DNA of 12,558 bases from an uncultured Collinsella sp. (GTDB lineage: Bacteria > Actinomycetota > Coriobacteriia > Coriobacteriales > Coriobacteriaceae). Where the stretch lies: NCBI GenBank assembly GCA_900553215.1, contig USCJ01000025.1, positions 1-12,558 of the forward strand, written 5' to 3'. Of this stretch, positions 1 through 6,954 are shown one piece after another (the first letter of the stretch is position 1; every line of letters begins with the position of its first letter). The notes beneath the pieces were generated by a model. The model had not been told where the DNA came from, searched no databases, and saw nothing but the letters and a program-made list of their open reading frames with translations. A program made the translations under genes and the position numbers.

Positions 1-319
1 CGCGTCCGCCTTGGGAATGCGAAAAGAGGCGGTTGATATGGATGTCGGACTGACGTGCGCCGTTGCGGCGCAGTTGCGGAACCTCGGCCTGACGCTGTCG
101 AGTGCGCGCGCCCAAGCGGCTATCTTGCTGCGCGCTTGTGCCCGTGCTCGGACGGTCACTCTGCCGTGTTCTGCTTGTCTGCTGCCGAGACGAAGGCCTG
201 GGTTGCTCTTGAGGGCGTTGCGGATTGCTGCTCGTGGCACTTCTGGGCGTCGGCGTGGTACGGCCAGCAAGGCGAACGCTTTGTCGCCGTTGATCACCGT
301 CGTTGTATCCGTATGCCAT
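1..319 (-). CDS. Partial gene: Q/R/S/T-rich, probably disordered N-terminus (unknown function)
   Basis: Reading leftwards from an ATG at 319-317, the frame stays open for 106 codons to the window edge; I checked every codon and found no stop. An SD-like AAGGCGG (complement of 325-331) sits 5 bases before the ATG, which supports this start. The visible protein begins MAYGYNDGDQRRQ and continues with Gln, Arg, Ser, Thr and Pro, with little hydrophobicity, so it looks like an intrinsically disordered N-terminal tail. No signal peptide, membrane helix or catalytic motif is visible. Such tails often precede a membrane anchor or envelope domain in actinobacterial surface proteins, but that domain would lie outside the window. 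The gene is divergent from the permease at 681. The opposite strand is also open here, so the coding call rests on the SD and on the lack of any recognisable protein in the other reading. I do not recognise the family. Confidence 0.5.
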   Translation of the reverse strand, partial: MAYGYNDGDQRRQSVRLAGRTTPTPRSATSSNPQRPQEQPRPSSRQQTSRTRQSDRPSTGTSAQQDSRLGARTRQRQAEVPQLRRNGARQSDIHINRLFSHSQGGR

Positions 320-680
320 TCGTACCGCCTTGTCTCATGTATAACCTGTCTATCCTACAAAAAAGATGTGCAACAAATGGGTCTGCGCGTCAAAAGCTCG
401 GTAAACGGTACGAAAGGCGCAAAACACACGGCCTCAAAAACATCTCTCTATGCGTCCGATGAGCGTACGCCCGTCGGGCGGGCGGCAACAATGAGTGGCA
501 AACCGTGCCGTTCGTCCCAAAAACGGCGCCGCTCGTTTTGCAGTTCTGCCTTCGGTCGAGCCATGGGCGGCCATGCTGTGCCGAGGCCGTATCTTAAAGC
601 CACGAAATAAAAGCGCGCGGCAAAACAGACCGCGCAAGGGGTGACGTCAAAGAGGCGTCAATAAGGAAAGGAGGGGAACA
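320..680. other. Divergent intergenic region
   Basis: About 360 bases separate the minus-strand partial gene from the plus-strand permease. I see no convincing protein: the open frames here are short and start without ribosome binding sites. On the minus side a TATACA (complement of 345-340) could be a -10 for the leftward gene, but I see no good -35. On the plus side I find no clear -35/-10 pair. An AAAACG/CGTTTT inverted repeat lies around 520-540. The last 70 bases hold two hairpins and a strong ribosome binding site, listed separately. Confidence 0.6.
615..660 (+). promoter_or_regulatory. Two tandem leader hairpins before the permease
   Basis: Two inverted repeats lie just ahead of the permease ribosome binding site. 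The first is GCGCGG (615-620) pairing with CCGCGC (630-635) around a 9-base loop. The second is TGACG (642-646) pairing with CGTCA (656-660), also around a 9-base loop. The second stem ends only 6 bases before the AAAGGAGGGG at 667-676. Neither has a U-tract, so they are not simple terminators. They may shape the 5' leader or affect ribosome access; this is inference, and stems of 5-6 bp can occur by chance. Confidence 0.35.
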
Positions 681-2132
681 ATGGCGGACAAGAACGCAGA
701 AGTTGCAGTCGAAGGTAACGGCGGCATGAAGAAAACGCTTTCGCTCTGGAACTTCTTCACCATCGGTTTCGGTGCCATCATCGGTACCGGTTGGGTCCTG
801 CAGGTCGGCGACTGGATGGTCGTGGGCGGCGGTCCCGTTCCCGCTATGATCGCATTCCTCTTGGGTGCAATCTTCCTCGTGCCCGTCGGAGCTGTTTTCG
901 GTGAGCTCACGGCTGCTATCCCCATCTCGGGCGGCATCGTCGAGTATGTCGACCGTAGCTTTGGCCGTACGCTGAGCTACATCACCGGTTGGCTTTTGGC
1001 CCTGGGCAACGGCATCCTGTGCCCGTGGGAGGCCATTGCCATTTCGACCCTCGTGTCCGAGATGTTCGGCAGCCTGCCCGGTCTTGAGTGGCTGCGCGCC
1101 GTCAAGCTCTACACCATCTTGGGCGCTGACGTTTACTTGTTCCCGACGCTAATCGCGCTCGGCTTTGCAGTCTACGTCATCTTCCTCAACTTCCGCGGTG
1201 CCAGCTCGGCCGCCAAGCTCCAGGCCTTCCTGACCAAGGCTCTGCTCTGCGGCATGCTGCTCGCCATGGGTGTCTCGCTGTTCACCGGTTCGCCGGAACA
1301 CGCCATGCCCGTGTTCTCCCAGGTCACCGGTGCTGGCGGCGGCAAGCCCGCTACCGAGGGCACCAGCCTGTTCGCCGGCATCGTGTCGGTCCTGGTTTTG
1401 ACCCCGTTCTTCTACGCCGGCTTCGATACCATTCCTCAGCAGGCTGAGGAAGCAGCCGAGGGCCTCAACTGGAACAAGTTCGGCAAGATCATCTCCCTGG
1501 CCCTGCTGGCCGCCGGCGGTTTCTACATGGTCTGCATCTACTCGTTCGGCACCATCCTCGACTGGCATGAGTTTGTTAAGAGCCCGGTTCCCGCGCTTGC
1601 CTGCCTCAAGGGCATCAACATGCTCCTGTACCTGGCCATGCTCGTCATCGCCACGCTTGGACCCATGGGCCCGATGAACTCCTTCTACGGCGCCACGAGC
1701 CGCATCATGCTCGCCATGGGCCGCAAGGGCCAGCTGCCCGAGAAGTTCGCCGAGGTCGATCCCAAGTCCGGCGCTCCCAAGCTCGCCTGCGCCGTTCTGG
1801 GCGTCATCACCGTCATCGGTCCGTTCCTGGGCAAGAACATGCTCATCCCTCTGACCAACGTGTCGGCTCTCGCCTTCATCTTCTCCTGCGGCATGGTCGC
1901 CCTCGCTTGCCTGCGCATGCGCTTCACCGAGCCCGACCTGCCTCGTCCCTACGAGGTGCCCGGCGGCAAGTTTGGCATCAGCCTCGCTGTCGCTGCCTGC
2001 GCCGTCATCATCGGCCTGCTCGTGGTCCCGTTCTCTCCCGCCTCCCTCAACATGGTGGAGTGGAGCATCGTGATCGGCTGGCTGGCCGTTGGCCTGGCCC
2101 TCATGGCCTTCACCAATTCCCGCAAAAAATAA
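681..2132 (+). CDS. APC-family amino acid permease
   Basis: A 483-residue integral membrane protein of the amino acid-polyamine-organocation superfamily, expected to carry an amino acid or amine across the cytoplasmic membrane by proton symport or exchange. TM1 holds the signature GAIIGTG (residues 31-37), whose broken helix binds the substrate backbone in this family. GELTAAIPISGG (74-85) matches the conserved TM2-TM3 loop, and the C-terminal EPDLPRPYEVPGG is the familiar family motif near the last helices. About 12 hydrophobic segments and the overall length fit the family. The start is fixed by AAAGGAGGGG at 667-676. The downstream amidohydrolase, 131 bases away on the same strand, suggests the cargo may be an amino acid derivative or a product of that enzyme. 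The exact substrate cannot be read from the sequence. Confidence 0.9.
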   Translation: MADKNAEVAVEGNGGMKKTLSLWNFFTIGFGAIIGTGWVLQVGDWMVVGGGPVPAMIAFLLGAIFLVPVGAVFGELTAAIPISGGIVEYVDRSFGRTLSYITGWLLALGNGILCPWEAIAISTLVSEMFGSLPGLEWLRAVKLYTILGADVYLFPTLIALGFAVYVIFLNFRGASSAAKLQAFLTKALLCGMLLAMGVSLFTGSPEHAMPVFSQVTGAGGGKPATEGTSLFAGIVSVLVLTPFFYAGFDTIPQQAEEAAEGLNWNKFGKIISLALLAAGGFYMVCIYSFGTILDWHEFVKSPVPALACLKGINMLLYLAMLVIATLGPMGPMNSFYGATSRIMLAMGRKGQLPEKFAEVDPKSGAPKLACAVLGVITVIGPFLGKNMLIPLTNVSALAFIFSCGMVALACLRMRFTEPDLPRPYEVPGGKFGISLAVAACAVIIGLLVVPFSPASLNMVEWSIVIGWLAVGLALMAFTNSRKK

Positions 2133-2152
2133 CGCCTAGCCGGGGCGGATCG

Positions 2153-2235
2153 GGTGCGCGGACCCCTCTCTTCCGCGCACCGAACCCGGCACCACTTGGG
2201 TAGCTTTGTGAGGCCATAACCCAACATGGCCTCGC
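2153..2235 (+). promoter_or_regulatory. Intercistronic hairpins between permease and amidohydrolase
   Basis: The 131-base gap holds two strong inverted repeats. GGTGCGCGG (2153-2161) pairs perfectly with CCGCGCACC (2173-2181) over an 11-base loop. GAGGCCA (2210-2216) pairs perfectly with TGGCCTC (2227-2233), extended by a U·G and a G-C pair to 2208-2235, over a 10-base loop. Neither is followed by a T-run, so a classical intrinsic terminator is unlikely. They could stabilise or process the mRNA, or partly separate expression of the two genes. I found no convincing promoter in the gap. The amidohydrolase SD AAGGAGG follows at 2253-2259. Confidence 0.5.
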
Positions 2236-2263
2236 CCACTATATGGATCCATAAGGAGGAACC

Positions 2264-3541
2264 ATGTCCACTAAGTACGCAATCGTTGGCGGAAAGCTCA
2301 TCGACGGTACCGGTGCCGAGCCGGTCGAGAACTCCCTCGTTCTCGTCGACGACAACGGCAAGATCGAGTATGCCGGTGCTATGCAGGACCTTCCCGAGGG
2401 CGTTGAGGTTATCGACGCCGCCGGCAAGACCGTCCTTCCCGGCCTGATCGATACCCACCTGCACTTCTCGGGCAACCTGACCGACGATGACACCGACTGG
2501 GTCATGCAGCCGCTCCTCGAGAAACAGGCCGTCGCCGTCAAGCAGGCCTACGACTGCCTCACCCACGGCCTCACCACCGTCTGCGAGATCGGCCGCTTTG
2601 GTATCCAGATTCGCGACTGCATCGACAAGGGCGTCTTCAAGGGCCCGCGCGTTCTGGCCACTGGTCTTGGCTTCTGCCGCGTTGCCGGCCACGGTGACTC
2701 CCACCACTGCACCCAGGAGCTCAACAAGGAATCCCATCCCTGGGGCGACCAGGTCGATGGTCCTTGGGATCTGCGCAAGGCTGTCCGTCGTCGCCTGCGC
2801 GAGAACCCTGATGCCATCAAGATCTGGGCTACCGGTGGCGGCATCTGGCGTTGGGATTCCGGTCGCGACCAGCACTATTGCTCCGAGGAGATCCAGGCCG
2901 TGGTCGAAGAGGCAAAGATGGTCGGCATCCCCGTGTGGAGTCACTGCTACAACAACCACGCCGCCGCCTACGATTCCGTCCGCTTTGGCTGCGAGCAGCT
3001 GATTCACGGCTTCGATATCGATGAGCGCACCATGGACCTCATGGCCGAGCAGGGCACCTTCTTCACCCCGACGATCGCCTTCCTGCCCACCTGGTACGCC
3101 ACCTATCCGCCCGTCTACGTCCCCGAGCTGCACGACAAGTACGAGGGCACCCTGGTCGAGAAGGAGCTGCAGCGCAACTACGACTGCCTGCGCGAGGCCA
3201 AGAAGCGCGGCGTCGTCATGACGATCGGCTCCGACTCCTTCTCCTTCGTCACCCCGTACGGCACCTGCTCCATCGAGGAGATGTACGAGTTCGTCGACAA
3301 GATCGGCTTCACTCCGGTCGAGACCATCACCTGCGCCACCCTCAACGGTGCCAAGATGTGCCACATCGAGGACGAGACCGGTTCCATCGAGGCCGGCAAG
3401 TGCGCCGACCTGCTGGTTGTCAACGGTGACGTCGCCGCCGACATCCACGTGCTCAACACCGACAACATGGACGTCATCATGAAGGACGGCTGGATCGTCG
3501 AGGCTGGCACTTTTGGTGAGGCTAACAAATACAGCGCCTAA
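2264..3541 (+). CDS. Metal-dependent amidohydrolase (prolidase/imidazolonepropionase-like)
   Basis: A 425-residue cytosolic TIM-barrel hydrolase of the amidohydrolase superfamily, without a signal peptide. After a small N-terminal beta segment, VLPGLIDTHLHFSG gives the metal-binding HxH (H65, H67). AIKIWATGG supplies the likely carboxylated bridging lysine (K186). SHCYN (H227) and LIHGF (H248) give the remaining histidines, and GSD (D324) the catalytic aspartate. The set HxH, K, H, H, D is complete, so the enzyme should be active, probably with two divalent metals. The C-terminal GSIEAGKCADLLVV is the usual closing motif. Relatives include imidazolonepropionases and Xaa-Pro dipeptidase or N-acyl amino acid hydrolases; the carboxylated-lysine version fits the latter better. 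The start follows AAGGAGG by 4 bases. With the permease upstream, the likely role is import and hydrolysis of a small amide or dipeptide. The substrate is not determinable here. Confidence 0.85.
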   Translation: MSTKYAIVGGKLIDGTGAEPVENSLVLVDDNGKIEYAGAMQDLPEGVEVIDAAGKTVLPGLIDTHLHFSGNLTDDDTDWVMQPLLEKQAVAVKQAYDCLTHGLTTVCEIGRFGIQIRDCIDKGVFKGPRVLATGLGFCRVAGHGDSHHCTQELNKESHPWGDQVDGPWDLRKAVRRRLRENPDAIKIWATGGGIWRWDSGRDQHYCSEEIQAVVEEAKMVGIPVWSHCYNNHAAAYDSVRFGCEQLIHGFDIDERTMDLMAEQGTFFTPTIAFLPTWYATYPPVYVPELHDKYEGTLVEKELQRNYDCLREAKKRGVVMTIGSDSFSFVTPYGTCSIEEMYEFVDKIGFTPVETITCATLNGAKMCHIEDETGSIEAGKCADLLVVNGDVAADIHVLNTDNMDVIMKDGWIVEAGTFGEANKYSA

Positions 3542-3544
3542 GAT

Positions 3545-3581
3545 ACCGTTTGTCGATGGCTTGATGTAAAACACAGTTTTT
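3545..3581 (+). promoter_or_regulatory. Possible LytTR half-site repeats upstream of the first sensor kinase
   Basis: ACCGTTTGT (3545-3553) fits the general LytTR half-site pattern WMMGTTNRK at all nine positions, and ACAGTTTTT (3573-3581) fits at eight. They are direct repeats upstream of a LytS/LytTR operon, where autoregulation would be expected. The 28-base start-to-start distance is longer than the roughly 21-22 bases usual for such sites, which weakens the call. A CATAAT that could serve as a -10 follows at 3587-3592, but no good -35 is visible. Confidence 0.25.
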
Positions 3582-3599
3582 GATTGCATAATGCAATGG

Positions 3600-3627
3600 A
3601 GAGGGTCGCTTGCGGCCCTCTTTATTG
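3600..3627 (+). terminator. Rho-independent terminator or leader hairpin
   Basis: Ten bases, 3600-3609 (AGAGGGUCGC), pair with 3612-3621 (GCGGCCCUCU), including one U·G pair, around UU (in practice a CUUG tetraloop). TTTATT follows. It lies 59 bases after the amidohydrolase stop, so it probably ends that transcript. It also lies 32 bases before the kinase start, and it is the main reason for rejecting an upstream TTG start at 3584 for the kinase. Confidence 0.65.
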
Positions 3628-3652
3628 CTATGGGTGCTACGGACAAGAGGGG

Positions 3653-5044
3653 ATGACGGTGGATTTAAACAGGCTGATTCTGGGCAAGAGCTACAACTCT
3701 ACCAAGGTCTTTCGTACGGCCCAGCATGTGGTTCAGGCCATCCTGCTCGGTATTGTCGTTCCGGCGCTTATCCTGCTGCTTATCTGGGATTTAACCGATA
3801 ATCCCAATCCCGTTCCGGGCGTTGTCGTTATTGCCGGCCTGGTCATGCTGTGCTTCTTTTTCTCGTATGTTTTTGTGGTCCCCGACGACCTCACATCGAG
3901 CGCAACCGACCGTACGCTCGCCATCGCATCAAAAATATTCGCCTACACGTCGCGCGGCCTTACGCCCGAAGCGGCCCTGGGCGCCTCTAAAATTATCCTG
4001 TCCGAGACCATCGCCTCTGCCATCTGCTTTACCGATGGCAAACAGGTGTTGGCAAGCTGGGGCGAGGACTCGGCAAAGTGCCCTGCCGGCACCCCGGTCG
4101 TGCTCAAGACCACGCTCAACGTGATCGAGTCCGGCGAACAGAGTGTATTTTCGCGCGACGCCTCCAATGAGACAGGCGGCTATTTTCCCCGTCTGCGCGC
4201 CGGCATTGTCGCGCCGCTGACCGTGCGCGGGCATTGCGTGGGCACGCTCGAGCTGTATTACCCCCGCCTGAGCAGCATCGATATGCGCCAGACGGCGTTG
4301 GCCTCGGGCTTTGCCGATCTCATTTCCACGCAGCTCGCCAGCTTTGAGCTCGAGCGCCAGGACGAGCTCACGGCCCGCGTGGAGCTTCGCGCCCTGCAGT
4401 CGCAGGTCGACCCGCATTTTCTATTCAATACCATCAGCACCATCGTGTCGCTCGTTCGAACCGAGCCCGACAAGGCACGATCGCTGCTGATTGACTTTTC
4501 CAACTACTATCGTCAGACGCTTTCTGACTCCGATACGCTCACCACGCTCGAGCACGAGGTGGAACAGGGCACTCGTTATATCAATCTTATGCAGGCCCGG
4601 TATGGCGACGGCCGTCTGCGCGTCTCGGTCGACATCGACTTTGAGGTGCGCGACAGCCTGGTACCGCCGTTTATCTTGCAGCCGCTGCTCGAAAACTGCA
4701 TCAAGCATGCGCAGCGCGAGACCGAGCCGCTTTCTATTCGTGTTAGGGCTTTTGAGACCGATGACGGCTTGGAGATCATCGTCGAAGACGACGGCATCGG
4801 TATGAGCGAAGAAGTCTGCGCGCATCTGTTTGAGCAGCATCGCCGAGAGGAGCCCGAGAGCATTACCGCCGACGGCTCCGTCAAGCGAGGTTGCGGCTTG
4901 GCGCTCTTCAACGTGCTTCAGCGCATCCATTTCTTTTACGGAGAAGATTCCGGCATGCGCGTGAAGTCCCAGGAGGGCGTGGGAACGCAGGTCATCGTTG
5001 AGTTGAACGGCGAGCCACATGAGCCGGCGCCGTTGACGGTGTAG
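3653..5044 (+). CDS. LytS/BtsS-type sensor histidine kinase (first system)
   Basis: Sensor kinase of 463 residues. Two membrane helices (about 26-46 and 55-77) form a hairpin, followed by a GAF-like domain (about 95-235, with ICFTDGKQVLASWG as in LytS), the LytS histidine kinase domain with PHFLFN (phosphoacceptor H255), and an HATPase with N-box LLEN (N348), G1 box DDGIG (379-383) and G2 box GCGL. It should autophosphorylate and pass phosphate to the LytTR regulator 38 bases downstream. The classical 5TM-5TMR receptor is absent. The frame is open back to a TTG at 3584, but that start would translate the hairpin at 3600-3621. I chose ATG 3653; its purine-rich AGAGGGG is very close, so GTG 3659, with better spacing, is an alternative. 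The ligand is unknown; BtsS relatives sense pyruvate. The GAF-to-phosphoacceptor region is about two thirds identical to the second kinase at 9570. Confidence 0.88.
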   Translation: MTVDLNRLILGKSYNSTKVFRTAQHVVQAILLGIVVPALILLLIWDLTDNPNPVPGVVVIAGLVMLCFFFSYVFVVPDDLTSSATDRTLAIASKIFAYTSRGLTPEAALGASKIILSETIASAICFTDGKQVLASWGEDSAKCPAGTPVVLKTTLNVIESGEQSVFSRDASNETGGYFPRLRAGIVAPLTVRGHCVGTLELYYPRLSSIDMRQTALASGFADLISTQLASFELERQDELTARVELRALQSQVDPHFLFNTISTIVSLVRTEPDKARSLLIDFSNYYRQTLSDSDTLTTLEHEVEQGTRYINLMQARYGDGRLRVSVDIDFEVRDSLVPPFILQPLLENCIKHAQRETEPLSIRVRAFETDDGLEIIVEDDGIGMSEEVCAHLFEQHRREEPESITADGSVKRGCGLALFNVLQRIHFFYGEDSGMRVKSQEGVGTQVIVELNGEPHEPAPLTV

Positions 5045-5082
5045 CACGCGGTTGGATTGAGAGAAAAAGAGGGGAAGCGCAT

Positions 5083-5817
5083 ATGTCCGAAGGCTGGAAC
5101 ATCCTGGTGGTTGATGACGAGCCCCCAATTAGGGCTGAGCTACGCTATCTGTTGGAAAAGGATACGCGTGTGGGTCAGATTGCCGAGGCGGGCAATGTCA
5201 CCGAAGCCGTGGAGTTGATTCTGTCGAGCAAGCCCGACGTGCTGATTTTAGACATTACCATGCCCGGTCGCTCGGGAATTGAGCTTGCCGAGACCCTGCA
5301 AAACCTAAAGAGGCCGCCGGTCGTGGTGTTTGTGACGGCATTTGCCGAGTATGCGGCCGATGCCTATAACCTCGATGCTGTCGATTACGTCGTCAAACCG
5401 GTCGAGGATGCCCGCCTGTCAAAGGCGCTCGACAAGATCGAGACTGCCCTGGGCGCTCGCCGTGTCGTCCATGCTCCGCGCCAGCCTTTGCGCCTGACGG
5501 TGGATCGCGGGGGCAAAAAGGTGTTCATTCCCGTGGCGGATGTCTGCTACTTTGAGGCGCGCGCCGATTTCTGCAACGCCGTCTGCGCCGAGGGGACGTA
5601 TCTGATCAATGAGTCGATTTCCTCGCTCGAGCGTCGCTTGGCCTCCGAGGGCTTTATCCGCGTCCATCGCAGCTATCTGGTTAATTTGGAAGACGTGCAT
5701 AATGTCGAGATCGGCTCCACGGGCCTGATGGAGCTCAGGCTCGATCGCGTAGCCTCGACGGTGCCCGTTTCACGCCGTCGCGCTGCCGAGGTCAAATCGC
5801 ACTTGGGGCTTGCGTAA
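5083..5817 (+). CDS. LytTR-family response regulator (first system)
   Basis: A 244-residue cytosolic regulator. The N-terminal receiver (about 5-122) has the acidic pair D11-D12, the phosphoacceptor D57 in LILDITMPG, T85 in FVTAF and K105 in YVVKPV, so all switch residues are present. The C-terminal LytTR DNA-binding domain (about 135-241) shows FIPVADVCYFEA, FIRVHRSYLVNL and VPVSRRR, typical of the family. It should bind direct repeats upstream of its targets once phosphorylated by the kinase just upstream. AAGAGGGG (5067-5074) lies 8 bases before the ATG. No terminator is visible after the stop, so read-through into the PLC-like gene is possible. It is clearly paralogous to the regulator at 10986. 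Its target genes cannot be identified from the sequence. Confidence 0.9.
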   Translation: MSEGWNILVVDDEPPIRAELRYLLEKDTRVGQIAEAGNVTEAVELILSSKPDVLILDITMPGRSGIELAETLQNLKRPPVVVFVTAFAEYAADAYNLDAVDYVVKPVEDARLSKALDKIETALGARRVVHAPRQPLRLTVDRGGKKVFIPVADVCYFEARADFCNAVCAEGTYLINESISSLERRLASEGFIRVHRSYLVNLEDVHNVEIGSTGLMELRLDRVASTVPVSRRRAAEVKSHLGLA

Positions 5818-5848
5818 GGGTCGGTGCGCCATCGTTTGCCGTTGCAGG

Positions 5849-5876
5849 TTTGGTATGACTGTGCGGTGGGCATAAT
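5849..5876 (+). promoter_or_regulatory. Candidate promoter for the PLC-like gene
   Basis: TTTGGT (5849-5854), a 16-base spacer and CATAAT (5871-5876) form a plausible sigma-70-type promoter in the 91-base gap after the first regulator. The start point would fall near 5882, giving a leader of about 27 bases before ATG 5909. The -35 is a weak match. Confidence 0.4.
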
Positions 5877-5908
5877 GGATTGCATCGAATGAAATCGAAA
5901 GGATTATT

Positions 5909-6853
5909 ATGCCCGCGCTCATTACGCATCATCTGTTTGGCGAGGAAAGCATCGACCGTCTTCCGCAGGGCGTTATTACGTCCGACGAGGAGCGCATCGC
6001 CTTTATCCTGGGAAACCAAGGTCCCGACCCGTTTTTCTTCCACATGCTCACGCCGCGCATTTCCGACTGTATGTCGCTTGCTCAGGTCATGCACCGCTCG
6101 CGCATGTCGCGCCAGTTCTCGTGCCTGCGCGACGGCGTGTCACACCTGCAGCCGCGCGATGCCAATCTGGGTCGCGCCTTTGCGCTGGGCCTGCTGTCGC
6201 ACTATGTGCTCGACCGCAATGCCCACCCCTTTGTCTACGAGCAGCAGTTTGGCATTGTAGATTCCGATCCCGAGCTCGAGGCTTCGGGCAGCCAAGTACA
6301 CGCCGTGCTCGAAAGCGACTTGGACGTGCTGATGCTGCAGCTCAAGCGCAACGGTGCCACGGTCGAGGATTATCCGCCGGCGGGCGAGATCGTCACTACC
6401 GACCGCATCAATCGCGTTGCCGGCGTGCTGATGAGCTACGTCGCCGGGCGCGTGTACGGTATCGACATCCCGGCGGGGGAGTACGGTGGCGCCGTAGCCG
6501 ACATGCAGCTGCTCTACCGCGCTATCGAGCCGGCCGGTTCGGCCAAGACGCGCGCGATTGCCCTGCTCGAGGGCTTGGTGCACGATTATTCGCTGCTCGA
6601 CGGCCTTGCTCACCGCGTGACGACCGAGCTGCCCGAGCGTACCGGCAACCTGGGCCACTTGGCATGGAAGAACCCCTTTACCGACGAGGTCTCGAACGAG
6701 AGCTTCCCCGAGGTCTTTGACCGCGCGCTGGTCGATTACGAGCTCACCGTCGCCCGCTTTATCGAGACCGGCGATATGGAAGCCGTGACCAACCACGTCA
6801 ATTACAGCGGTCGCGTGCTCGGCGCCGACGAAGAGTTCGACCGCGAGGAGTAG
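5909..6853 (+). CDS. Zinc-dependent phospholipase C-like protein
   Basis: A 314-residue protein whose first half matches the zinc-dependent phospholipase C / S1-P1 nuclease-like fold. The early THH (H7, H8), LGNQGPDPFFF (34-44), GLLSHYVLDRNAHPFV (94-109) and HAVLESDLDV (131-140) hold the His and Asp/Glu residues that bind three zinc ions in this family. No signal peptide is visible: after MPALITHHLF the sequence is polar, so the protein looks cytosolic, unlike secreted clostridial and bacillar PLC toxins. Such cytosolic forms are widespread in Gram-positive gut bacteria and their substrate is generally unproven, so hydrolysis of phospholipids is family-based inference only. The C-terminal half, including the acidic tail LGADEEFDREE, is not assigned. 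AAAGGA (5898-5903) sits 5 bases before the ATG. The gene lies between a two-component system and an MFS transporter, which hints at a membrane-related role. Confidence 0.8.
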   Translation: MPALITHHLFGEESIDRLPQGVITSDEERIAFILGNQGPDPFFFHMLTPRISDCMSLAQVMHRSRMSRQFSCLRDGVSHLQPRDANLGRAFALGLLSHYVLDRNAHPFVYEQQFGIVDSDPELEASGSQVHAVLESDLDVLMLQLKRNGATVEDYPPAGEIVTTDRINRVAGVLMSYVAGRVYGIDIPAGEYGGAVADMQLLYRAIEPAGSAKTRAIALLEGLVHDYSLLDGLAHRVTTELPERTGNLGHLAWKNPFTDEVSNESFPEVFDRALVDYELTVARFIETGDMEAVTNHVNYSGRVLGADEEFDREE

Positions 6854-6907
6854 GGCTCGTGCGTGCCCCTTTGCCGATTCCTTACCGGTGCCTCTGGACA
6901 ATTGGGG

Positions 6908-6913
6908 TACGAT
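6908..6913 (+). promoter_or_regulatory. Possible -10 element for the MFS gene
   Basis: TACGAT in the 101-base gap before the MFS gene fits the TANNNT pattern of actinobacterial -10 elements, with GGGG just before it. No matching -35 is visible at 16-18 bases. A similar GGG-TATGAT occurs at 8304-8312 before the glycosyltransferase. Confidence 0.25.
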
Positions 6914-6954
6914 GAACTAACTGCATATCGGGCGAATACGAAGGGGCCCTGTCC

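Noticed and set aside
11..610. Plus-strand open frame of 199 codons at the left end
   Set aside because: It shares codon boundaries with the minus-strand partial gene, has no SD, and its Arg/Ser/Ala/Leu-rich sequence resembles no protein I know. The minus-strand reading has a better start.
1949..3646. Long minus-strand open frame of 565 codons
   Set aside because: It lies antisense to the amidohydrolase, which has a complete catalytic motif set and a strong SD. Its Val/Asp/Gly/Ala-rich translation with no recognisable domain is the usual mirror of GC-rich codon use.
3584..3652. Upstream TTG start for the first kinase
   Set aside because: It would translate the terminator-like hairpin at 3600-3621 and add a Cys/Tyr-rich segment with no counterpart in the paralogous kinase, and it has no SD.
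5831..5853. Two GTTTG-containing repeats as a LytTR site before the PLC-like gene
   Set aside because: Each fits the half-site pattern at only seven of nine positions, and they are 14 bases apart, which does not suit LytTR dimers.
6850..6873. Possible terminator just after the PLC-like gene
   Set aside because: Only GGGC/GCCC (about 4 bp) pairs, part of it overlapping the stop codon region, and the T-run is three bases. Too weak to call.
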